Assembly (NCBI RefSeq): GCF_027744825.2
Contig: NC_071347.1
Span: 14,178,501-14,242,500, forward strand
Source of the DNA: Synchiropus splendidus
Taxonomy: Eukaryota; Chordata; Actinopteri; Syngnathiformes; Callionymidae
DNA length: 64,000 bases
Reading direction: 5' to 3'
How positions within the stretch are numbered: the stretch's first letter is position 1; the number at the start of each line of letters is the position of its first letter. The translations under genes were made by a program, and so were the position numbers. The notes beneath the pieces were generated by a model. That model made no database searches. It had not been told where the DNA came from and worked only from the letters and a program-made list of their open reading frames with translations. Positions 1-10,379 of this stretch are shown here, one piece after another.

Positions 1-1460
1 CCGCTGCTTTACGTCGCTGGCGTCGATTCTTGGAGCGCTTCGGTTTGTGGTCCAGCTCTTCCTTGTCACTGCTCAGGACCTGCTGATCTGGTGAGGTGGA
101 CACAGAGCGACTCCGATTTGGTTCTGCTGTCTGATGCCTGTTTGCTTCGCAGGGCCGGTTCTTCTGAAGAGCAGATCTGCAACTTTGTGTCAATGACTGA
201 AACGGTTCTGGTCCCCGCTGGCTGCTCGTGGGCCATGTATGGTCAAGTCCCTTCTGGTGCTGAGGTTTGGATTGTTGGGTCGGTGTTGGCTGTGGCTGAA
301 CATCAGCTAGAGAAAGAGTCAGCGCGAGTTCCAGTTCTGCATCCAGCTCTTCATCCAGAGCTTTATCCGACTATAATTGACAAAAACAAGACATTAACCT
401 TTCAATGAGTAAAATATCTACAACATACAGGGCTGTCAATAGAGTTACCATTTTTAACATTGATGTAATAATACAGAATTTATGTTCCTTTATGTCGACT
501 ACAAACACAAAACACAACATATGTCCTATTTCCTATCTGTTCTAAACGTAGTTCAAGATGTTATCAACACTGGAGTGGCTAATAATGCTTTCCACATACA
601 ACAACAACAGCCCAACATGACAAACACCGTCAACAACATTCTTTAGAATGAGCGCTGCGGCACTGAAAAGGCTCAAACATTCTAAAAGCACAACAGAACA
701 CTCACAAAAAGTACTAAAGAGACCTGTATGTATGATGTCATACGAGTTCTACATTGCATTAAATACAGTAAAAACTTAAAATAAGTTGCACATTTAAAAT
801 GAACTAAAAACTATTAACTATTAAAAAAACGTATCAATAATCCGTAATGTAAAATTGTGATCTATTTATACTAAGAAAGAACGTTTGAGAGCGGAAACGT
901 CATGGCAGCTGTTTGTGTTCCACTGACGGCCTGGTGAGGGCGCTAGAGCGCAGAACATGGTTCCCTGGAGGCGAACTCAGGTGTGTTCTCGAACTGTACT
1001 TTTTATTAAACGTAAACACTTTAAACACTTGTTGATAGTAACGAATACCTGTTAAACTGAACAATAAATGTACAGTCACTGAATGCTGATGGGTCAAAGC
1101 TATAGCGTGACATGCTAACAAGCTAACTAGTGTAAGTGATGCCGCCTAAACCTTATTTAATTTTGGGCAACAAGTTAGAAAAAATGTTTTATAACCGTAC
1201 TTCTAGTTGAGTACTTACTCACTCGCAAACGCCGAACTAACCTGAGAAAAGTATTCCTCGTAGATGGAGGCGAGGCTGGCGTGGAGACTCCTGTTGGCCG
1301 AGCTCAGCGGTTGGACCAGGGTCAGGAAGTGGGAGCGGGTCTCCTGGTGCCCCAGAAGGGAGACGCACATCGCGAAGAAGCCGTCCGGATCCTCTCGACC
1401 CACCAGCACTTCCCTCAGCAGCTTCCTCACCTCCGCTTTGCTGTCGCCCGGAGAAGACAT
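1..1460 (-). CDS. Unrecognised protein with a UIM-like motif (first two coding exons, partial)
   Basis: I do not recognise this gene. Coding exon 1 is 1460-1242 (73 codons from ATG; it opens M-S-S-P-G-D-S-K). Its donor CAG|GTTAGT lies at phase 0. Exon 2 is 370 down to the left edge, after a pyrimidine-rich acceptor, and also starts at phase 0. An in-frame TAG sits exactly at that acceptor, which supports the splice. About 196 codons are visible. Exon 1 looks like an all-helical, leucine-rich domain. Exon 2 opens with an acidic stretch followed by LELALTLSLAD, which fits the ubiquitin-interacting motif pattern (hydrophobic-x-x-Ala-x-x-x-Ser-x-x-acidic). A low-complexity Gln/Pro/Ser stretch follows, and the visible part ends in a basic cluster (KRSKNRRQRRK) that could be a nuclear-localisation signal. 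Exon boundaries are inferred from splice consensus only. A role in ubiquitin binding is inference from one short motif. Confidence 0.62.
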
Positions 1461-1653
1461 GTCCCAGTCAAAGGTGACTCTATCGACACCTTATTTTAAA
1501 CGATGACACTGACAAATAACCTACGTTAAAAGGCATATGTGCCACTGCACGGTACGGCTGCTACCACGCCGACAGTACCGGTTACCAAACAGCACATTTC
1601 ATGTTACACAAGCCGGAGTTTTGTAACCTGCAGCATGCAATTACTGATATGTG

Positions 1654-1670
1654 CCAGTAGGGGGCGGTAG
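1654..1670 (+). promoter_or_regulatory. CTCF-type insulator motif
   Basis: CCAGTAGGGGGCGGTAG fits the 17-position vertebrate CTCF consensus CCASYAGRGGGCRSYRG at every position. It lies about 190 bp upstream of the start codon of the left-edge gene. It therefore falls between that gene and the presumed regulatory region of the ZFHX gene. A weaker match (14 of 17) lies at 930-946 inside the first intron of the left gene. Binding cannot be known from sequence alone. Confidence 0.6.
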
Positions 1671-3972
1671 AGTCAAATAAATTCGATTCGGATTCCGCAA
1701 GCGAACGTCTCGGTTTTCAGCTGGGATTTACTGTGTAAACACCATTAATAAACCCCACACTGCAAACACCATTAATATAAATTGGACATTAAAATAGCCA
1801 AAAAAAATCGATCTTTTATTTTACTTTTGACCTCGTCAGAATCACATCAAGCGGATATACTGTCCAGGCTTCCTCCAAGCAACGTAATGTTGGTTGAAAC
1901 AAAAAAAATATGCGTCCACATGGTGGCACAAACTACATATATGGCGTCACAAACCACTCGCTAGACATCTCGCTGAATCATATCAGAGATTTAAGAAAGC
2001 CAAAATATCATTTTTAATGATTTAATTTTAATTTTTAAATATAAATAGAAGAATAACAATAGTAGGATTGTTTTTGTTAGAGCGATCACTGTGAAATATA
2101 TCTCCATTTAAACATTGTCACTTCAGTACGTTGTTTGCCTTCAGTTTCATTATACAAACACACGTATGTATATGTGTTTAGGCTCCTCAAAATGCTTTGA
2201 TATCCAATTTTAAAAGTCATATATAGAGGTGGCCTCACCCCACTAAAATGCATAAAGGCAATGCCTCCCCTCAAAAGCGTCACCTCTGCAGCCCAGGAAA
2301 GCTGACACCAACACAGACAGGAGACCAGATCAGCAATCACGCCGTCTCTGCATTTATTTAATCTATTTCAGCGACGAAGGCAGGAACGCTGTGGTTGTCC
2401 ATTGAAAAGCATGTCCACGATGCCAATGTGGTCACTGAAGACAGGGGAAATACATGGGGCCAAATCGAATATCAGAAAACGCATGTGTAAACAGGGATGA
2501 GTGAAGAGTATTTGAGAGGGAGGGAAAGGGATGAGGGCAACCAATGAGGTTCTGGGATGTCTTAAAGGTGGACATGGAGAGGATGGGTGTGTCGAGGGGA
2601 GATGATCCAGAGAGGCCAAGGTGGAGGAGGCTGTTTGTAGCTCAACCCAATTCTCACGTCATGGCATGGCGTTTCAGAGCAAGGGTGCCAGTGAGAGGCA
2701 GATCTCAACACGTGACTTAGATGGCGTCCGCTACTTTAATCCCTCTGTGCCAAGATCTACTACTCTACTAAAAGTAGCCTGGCAACTCTCTTGCCCCTGG
2801 GGGTTTGATTTAACTCATGAGCAGTGAACCATCACGATGCTTTATTGTCTAAAAAGCACTGTTTCAGTATTGCTATTTCATCTTTTCCTTTCCATCCACT
2901 TCGCTGCCGTACCTGTGAGACAGATAAAGGATTATCCATAATCTCCCCCCCCCCTTCGCTAATCCGAATATGATCAAATGGGGGTGAGTCGCCTTCATCT
3001 TGGCCAAATGTGATTCTTTTAATGTGAACCCTGTGATGTCACGCTGGAAAACAAAGCCAAACGCAGCCACCAAGCCTTGATTTCTCTTTTAATCATGAAG
3101 CGCATTCACATTGCAGAGAGGTGGCTTTTTTTTTTTTTTTAATGAGACCAAACAGATGCCTTTGAGAGTGCACAGCAGGGACGGGTAATTTGAGACACTT
3201 GGGTAGCAAACTCTATATTTTCTTGTCGGGTTGATGTGTCTCATTACAGACGCTCCAAGCGCCGATTTAAGTAATTACTTTTCTGTCCATGTCGAACTGC
3301 CTTCTGTGACACATCCACGATAGACATGTGTATTAGGATTGGACTTCCTGTGGAGGTGTCTGAGGAAATGGCAGAAAGTTGTGTTGAGAGCTGTTGCACG
3401 TATGGAGAGCAGGTCAGAAACGGGGAGAGAGAGGGTGAGATTGAGAGAGAGAGAGAATCAATAGTGTTTAGACAGAGAAGTGGAGTCTAAGTGTGTGATC
3501 AATAGAGAGCAGAGAGGAGAGATTAGCTGCTTTTCTCTCTCAAACTAACACTGACAAATTGGTGAATTGGTGTATCGGCCCTTGGGCTAAACGGATTGAC
3601 CTGCTGTTTCCATGTTCTAGCGTGTACTGTCAATAAAGATCTCTGTTCATTGTGACTCTCAATGAAGAGAGTGAATGAAGCACCGGAAGGTGGAAAAAAA
3701 AATAGGAAGTCGTCGAGCGGTAAAGGAGCAGCTCAGGTGTGTGTACGGCCTTGATTCTAAAAAAACAAAAAAATAAGTGTCCAGCTCTCTGTCTCAGGAA
3801 CACATTCGTGCACATGCAGGTGCGTGCAGTTTTAAAACCATAATAACGTCTCTGGGAAAATTAATGGAAAGACAGATTAAAAACTAAGTGAGGAGAAACG
3901 GGCCACTGGTGTAGCTATTTGCAACTCATAAATCATTCTGACACACCCACGCGCATGTCCACACACAAGCTC

Positions 3973-4000
3973 GCACACACACACACACACACACACGCAC
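3973..4000. repeat. (CA)n microsatellite
   Basis: A near-perfect CA dinucleotide run with one G interruption. It is typical of fish intergenic DNA and has no further content. Confidence 0.85.
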
Positions 4001-6069
4001 ACATATGCTCACGTACTGTAATTAACCACAGGCTATTTACTCTCTCCTGCTGTAAATTAGACATGCAGACACAGTTATTACATTAGGGGGATCCGCCATG
4101 CAGAATACTAACAGGAGGAGGAGGAGGAGGGGACACAGGAACACACAACAACCTGCTCACAAAAACATAAACACACATGCGTACATGGACACAAGAAAGA
4201 GGGCTGGAAGAATCATAGACTGACGGCAGTAAAAATGAAGCTGCAGCCCCGAGTATAGGGGCCCCCAGTTCTTTGTTCCCTGCTGCATTTCATTATCTGA
4301 AGCGCCAGCCAACACACACGACACACACACACACAAAACGCACCTCCCCCTTCCCTAAAGCTGTCTGCCTCCTCTCCAAGCACACAGCACAAAAAGAAGA
4401 AAATAGAGATACTGCGTCAGTGCCATATGCTGGCATCCTGACTTGGTCATGACAAGCATGTCTGCACGGTCATCCTGACTAGGTCGGCAACACACCCAGG
4501 CACGTCTGAGCTGCCTGGACCACAGGCATCATTTCAACAATAGTAGACCAGGACTTGATTCAAGCGAGTATTGATGCTCTGTCTCAAGCCTCCATTGAGT
4601 TCATCTTAAGTTTTTTTTTTTCTCCCCCAGAAGCAGTCCACCTCTCTGTTTGCGTGTCCTTTGCTTTCCCTCTGCCTCCCTCACTCCTCTCTGTCCCTCT
4701 GTTTTCCCACGGTGATCAATAGCTCATTACAATCATTGACTGCGGCTCATCAGCACCTGTTAAGATCTGGAGAGACAGAGAAGTTGCATATGAGAGTGTG
4801 TGTTGTGCCACGCAAGCTTATTGACGTATAAATATCGGCCGAGTCGAAGGTGAAGTTTGACATTTGAATTGTTTTCCGGATCACATCTTGAGCCGCGGTG
4901 TATAGTTTGTCACCGCTTTATGGTCTGTGGTCTTGGGGAACATCTTATTATGCAACTCACGTGGGTTCGGTGGTTTGTTGCTATGGTGATTGCCAAGGGA
5001 GCTACCGCGTTATAGGTGTTTATCGTAGAAAGGAACAGGCGTCACGTCGTCCATCAAGGCGCACTTCAATTTAACACACATTTTGGACCACACATCAAGA
5101 TCAACAAAGAGAGAAAATACAGTGGAGTGCGGACGTGAATTAGGAGCTCAATTGTTCAGTATTCCTGGAAGACAAACCTTGTTCAAACACTCGGTTGTTA
5201 GTTTAATGTGTCACTGCAAGGGCTGTTATGAAGAGCACAGACTGTGAGAAGGGAGAAACAAACTAAAGGCTGAAAGAAAGGGGTACAATTTAATAACAGG
5301 AAAAGTGTTATGGTCAAAATAAGATCCCTTTTGGTGTTTAGCACAGGAAGGGGTCCAACAAGAAAGAAAATTTAGGAGAAGTTTTAAGGAAATGGGGTGT
5401 ATAAATAGAATACAAAGGAGGATTAAAAAGAGAACAAGTCTCTCAGCCCATGCATAAATTACTCACCCCATTTACATATTCATTATGTTTGTGTACTAAT
5501 GAGTATTTGCTTAATAGCTTCAGCGCCACGCGCAGCTTTTGTTTGATACTGGGTATTTTAAAAGGGAGGGGGCGAAGAAAGAAAAATGAGAGCGCGAGGG
5601 TCATCTTGGTAAAGTGGGTAAGGTCAATGACTCGCAATCGACTTTACTGATAATCGCATCCGTTGTGTTGCTGTTTGTGCTCGTGTAGAGTCAAGCGAAA
5701 TGGGCACGACTCGTCAAGACGTGTAAGACGTGGAGGGGGTGGCGGAGAGGTAATTAAAACAACAGGTTTTCGTCAAACTCACTTCGTCTTGCCTCTCGCC
5801 TCGGTGGAATAAGTAAGCGCTGGCGTTAATGAACTACTGGACAGTCACTCAGGGCATCCCCTCAGGCGCCAAAAATGTCCTCCGACGACGGCAAGATTCA
5901 TCAATCTTAGCAAAGTTAAAAGTTGCTAGTCAATCGGTTTAGACTAACTGAGAGGGTAATGATTCAGAAAGTGGATGAATGAAATGGGAAAAGAGAGCGA
6001 TGTAACCGGGAGACAGGGGGAAGGGCAACCAAGGGATGAGCTACAAATGAGAGCGATGGCGGTGGCAGG

Positions 6070-6754
6070 TTGGCACAGTGCCATCCAGTCAGGACTTGAG
6101 CAGGGGCGGGCATGGGCATAGAGGCGAGGAGAATAAGAAAGAGAAAGAGGAACAGACGTCCATACTGCTACGCCGATGCCACCTTGGCACAGGCACAACT
6201 GGGCGAAAAGGACGACAACGGAGAGGAGAACGGAGATGATGCCAGCAGAGGGGACAGTTCGGATGTTGACGCGTGACGGCAAACAATCTCGGAGATCCAA
6301 ATGGGGAACAAAAAATACTTTAAGGTGACTGTTGATTTAACGAACGGAAATGCCAGCGGGAAGTTCTTGTGTTTTTGTCTACGTCTCAGGCGGCATATGC
6401 CAAACGGCGGGCACGAAGCCTTGAAGAAACGTGATGGCAATGACTGTGGCGGATGGAGACGCTGTCGAATTTGCGGCTAGGAGAATCGCCTCGCTGGATT
6501 GGGCGGTGGGGACAGTTCCTGTGGACAGACAAAGCCGTGGCGGGTGCCCGGGCTGAGGTTGCCAGCGATTCAGCCTTGGCATCCAGTCACAGGCGCAAGA
6601 CAAACATGGCACACTGCCAACGCGATCCAAAGTACACATTGACAAACAAATCACCATCCGGTGAGCAAGATGTTTGGGGCGCCCTAAATGTTTTCACTGA
6701 TGCGCTGGCACACCCTCAAGGGAGGAACCCGATACAGACGTGGCACCATGCCAA
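6070..6754. promoter_or_regulatory. Cluster of NFI-type dyads
   Basis: Three two-sided NFI-like sites with the correct 5 bp spacer occur here: TTGGC-N5-GCCA at 6070, TGGC-N5-GCCAA at 6607 and TGGC-N5-GCCAA at 6741. Half-sites TTGGCAC or TGCCAA occur between and after them, for example near 6890 and 7150. Each palindrome departs from the ideal TTGGC-N5-GCCAA by one base. Enhancer function is inferred from clustering only. Confidence 0.35.
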
Positions 6755-7468
6755 CACAAACTGGGAGGCGCCAACCAGCTCCATTAGTAGCTGTTACAAT
6801 GCTATTAAAAGCTAGGACAACGGCGGCGGACGGAACGGCTATTCAATCCGCCGTTTATTTATCGGATAGAGACGCCGCTCTCGATGCCAAGTCAGCATGG
6901 TGCCCACAGAGATGTTGCCCACATCCAATTGTTTATCCTGATCGTGAAGAGGAAGGACAATGTGGCGAAGAGGAATTTCGAGCAAAATGCAGTAGCGAAG
7001 AGAAAATGGAATTTTCTGCTTAATGAAGAACCGTGGGAGCGGGAGGACAAGGATGATGAAGCGCCTCTTACCAGCACGCGCACACCTGGGATGTTCTTAA
7101 AGGGATATCCCCTCCGCATATGCTGCGCCTCTTAAAGGGAAGGACCACGTTGGCACCATCTCCAGCGTCAGACAGTATTTCTCTATTGCCAGTCAGGGAG
7201 GGCGCCGCAGTCATCGGGGGCGGGCAACTGTCTGGGCATCTCGTCTGCCGCTAATTAACAGCCACACACTAATTCTAACAGCCGATCATAATTAGCGATT
7301 TAATCGCTCGTCAACGCTCCCCCCCCACCACCTAAATTGTGCCTCAGATTTGGACACGTGCGGATAAGCTATGGAACGCCGGATCCCTCTCTCCCCACCG
7401 CCTCCTCCTTTTTCCTTCATACTTGGCTCCAGACTCCAGTGGGATCTTAATTAAGCCTGGGCTTCATT

Positions 7469-8445
7469 ATGCAAATGGAGTACAATAAACGACAGCAAAG
7501 GTGGCGCTGGATACAGACTGGAGCGGAACTGTGGGAGGAGAGCACTGGCAGTGGAAGGTTACCGGGATCTTCAGTCGGATTTTATGTGTTGCGACAATTA
7601 TAGATTGCGGTTCAATGTGTTTGCTACGCCGCCACCACATGCTAGTGGGGAACCAATGGCAGGAGGGTTTGCCGCGGCTCGGCTGCCAGAAAAAGTAATC
7701 ACTGCGATATTGCAGGGTATGCACAACGTCTGCCCTCACAAAGAAAATTCATAAGGGACCAGTGACAATGAACATATTAATATAAGCAGTTGACTGTGGT
7801 CGGGGTTCGCAGCGAGATGGTGGCGATAGGGACGGTGAAAAGGGACAGACCGAATCACCGGCGCTGGTTGTAGCATGGCAGCTAATGTCATCTCAGTTTA
7901 ATCATGGCTTGGGATCACGGGGTTCATGAAAATTCATTTGCATATCATTAAATAGAGAGAGGTTATTTGGCAGCGGGCAGCCAAAATGGGATTGGATGAA
8001 GGCGGGCAAAAATGGCAAATGGAGGCGCTGGTTATTAAACAGCAATGTTTTATAGTCCGCCAGCCGATTCATTTAATTTGGTCGTAATTAAAATGTGTCA
8101 GACTCGATCAATCATCCCAACAGGGATACCGTCAATGTTTCAGGGCTCGGGCCAAAAAAAAAAAGAAAGCGTAATCAGTCAGACACTTTCCAATAACTGA
8201 GTAAGTGCTTGAGTCGACTGTGAGTTTGACCCATATGCTCTTTATCCAATTCATCTCAAGTATAGAATCCTCATATCCGCTGAGACCCGTGAGCATTAAG
8301 TCAGGACATATCTGTCTATGACAGGTGGTGATGCCACCCTGCATCCGTCAATAAGTGGATAACTCTCCCCGGGCTTCTGACCTCAGCAGTAAGCTGTCAG
8401 CGGTGTGTATACGTGCGCACGCTTCTGTGCGTCGCGCATTTGCAT
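7469..8445. promoter_or_regulatory. Three POU octamers in a homeodomain-rich A/T stretch
   Basis: Perfect octamers (ATGCAAAT or its complement ATTTGCAT) lie at 7469-7476, 7936-7943 and 8438-8445. All are near TAAT/ATTA cores, and the middle one is followed at once by ATCATTAAAT. Such combinations are typical of neural enhancers bound by POU and homeodomain proteins. The stretch has no coding signal. It lies 3' of the ZFHX gene, so a cis-regulatory role for that gene is plausible but unproven. Confidence 0.4.
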
Positions 8446-9465
8446 AAGTGATGTAATTAGACTGCCTTTTCACATGCAGATCAGTTTGACAACACAGCAA
8501 TCACTCTCACACACAAACACTGGGGACGGCGCACACTCTCCGCCGTGACCACCCCATATCATGCGGGGTCTGTTGTCTGTGAGCGGAGGGTGTAAAGATT
8601 AACATAATCCAGCTAATAAGTGTGAGTAATATTCACACAGTGACGCGTGGCGTAGACATTGTCCCGCTGATGCGTATTTGTATCTCATTATAGATGTAAA
8701 GTACAGACGCGTGTGTGGGAGGGGGGACGGCAGCCAGTCACAAACCAGTGTGAAGTATGAGTTCCTGACGTAGCTTTTAGTGTTATGGATGATGCACGAA
8801 CGCCGTTGTAAAGACGCCGGAGAACGGCGCACGTTTCTTGGAAATCAGATTTACATGTTCCCTCTGTTCATTGTAAAGTACAGCACGGATCCAGATCATC
8901 AGGTTTGCGCCCGAATGTAGGAATTATAAATAGCGTGTATTCGCTTGCAGGCTAGCTCTGCCTCATGATTGATTGGGATGCTGTGACGACCATTAAAAAG
9001 TCATTTAAAAGATGGATAGGGACCACGTTTCCAAATAAAAACCACTTTATACCTGATGAAGTGCTGAACAAACTCTCCTCCAAAGACATTTACCGAGCGC
9101 TTTCGGTGTGTGACGGAGAGGAATCGAGGGATCTTTGCATCTGACTCAGTGGTGGTTGGAGGGGGGCACCACAACAAAAGTCGACGGCCACCAAACTTCA
9201 CGTGTTTCGGATGGCTGAGGACCGGCTAAGGAGGCAGAGGTGCTGCGTGACGCCCGCCATCAGATGTGAAGCTGATTGAAATGTCATTTCAGCCAGGAGC
9301 CTTATCGTCAAAAGCAGAGCTGTGGCTGGATCTATTCGGGCTCTGTCTCTTTAACTCTGGGCTGCACCACCGCCGCATGCTTTGGGATTCATGCATAAAC
9401 ATGAGCTGGCCTTTCAGCTCTCTCCTCACATAACCAATCTAAATCTAAATGAGCCCCCACTACAG

Positions 9466-9593
9466 ATACACCAGCAGGCAATGACATTATACCCCCCCAA
9501 CCCACCCACCACCACCCTCCCGTCACCACAACCCGGCCCAACCCCCTACTCAACCATGCTTCCCCCAGCGACACATATACACCAGCAGGCAAT
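9466..9593. repeat. Imperfect duplication sharing a 17 bp block
   Basis: ATACACCAGCAGGCAAT occurs at 9466-9482 and again at 9577-9593, 111 bp apart. C-rich, diverged sequence follows both copies. It looks like two decayed units of a minisatellite. Confidence 0.5.
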
Positions 9594-10379
9594 AATTTCA
9601 CGCCATCCCTCAAAGCCTCCCCCCCCTCCACCTCCACCTTCTCTCAACACACACTCATACCCTCTTTGCTGCAACCCCACCAGCTGCACAGTGCTCATTT
9701 GATTAAGAGGGGGAGGACAGGGAAAAGGAAAAATGGTGGGGGATCACTTTTATCAGGATGACTTTTTAAGATGGCCATCATCCGCTGCAAGGTTCCCGCA
9801 TCTGGAGGCCACTTCTTGGGCTTCTTTTCTACTGTTTCCTCTGTTATCTGTCACCTGTAACAGACTGTGAAACACTCGTGTTGGAGGACCAGCTGCTGCT
9901 TGGACTCTCTGTCATCCACCACTGTAAAGTTTCACCACAATAAACTCTTCCTTGCCAGTGTTCTCTGTTGTTATTCGAAAATGTATTGAATGTGCTGTGG
10001 TGTGCACTTTCCATCTCCCCGAGTCGTAAAACACATTATCATCATCATCACCAGCAGCAGCAGGAGCAGCAGCGTAATTCATCTGCGGTCGTTAATATTC
10101 ATCATATCATTTAGTCACAAAGGAAACTCATCTGGCTGAATGTCACAGATGTAATTAATGAAGTGACCCTAGAGGTCACGGCTCCGTTCACCAATCAGCT
10201 TCTACACCGCACCGCGTCGCATACACAGGCACATTAAAAAAACCTTGACGCCAGACGCCACCCCACCCCCTCGCCGAACGCGCTACCTGAAATAAGAAGC
10301 AGGAATGCATACCACAACGTTCACAAAATGGATTCTGGGAGACCAAAGAGATGAGGCGGGCGCGTGCACCAAAGCAGAC

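Larger units (their letters stand above)
1461..10379. other. Intergenic region with probable regulatory sequence, no gene seen
   Basis: Nothing here reads as a protein-coding gene. Open frames are short, lack splice logic and show no familiar domain. The region holds a perfect CTCF consensus (1654-1670), a run of A/T-rich and purine-rich DNA, and a CA microsatellite (3973-4000). It also holds three NFI-type dyads (6070-6754), three perfect POU octamers (7469-8445) interleaved with many TAAT/ATTA homeodomain cores, and a C-rich imperfect duplication (9466-9593). Its position downstream of a developmental transcription-factor gene suggests long-range enhancers, but this is inference. Confidence 0.5.

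Noticed and set aside
1264..1506. Plus-strand open frames over the first exon of the left gene
   Set aside because: They are shadows of the minus-strand exon, which has a good start, a good donor and a frame that continues into the next exon.
6453..6815. 120-codon open frame in the intergenic island
   Set aside because: It overlaps open frames on both strands as expected for GC-richer DNA. The sequence is low in structure and resembles no family. The NFI-like sites explain the region better.
9382..9702. Proline-rich open frame
   Set aside because: It comes from the C-rich decayed duplication. Pro/Thr runs in one frame and Gly/Val runs on the other strand are composition artefacts.
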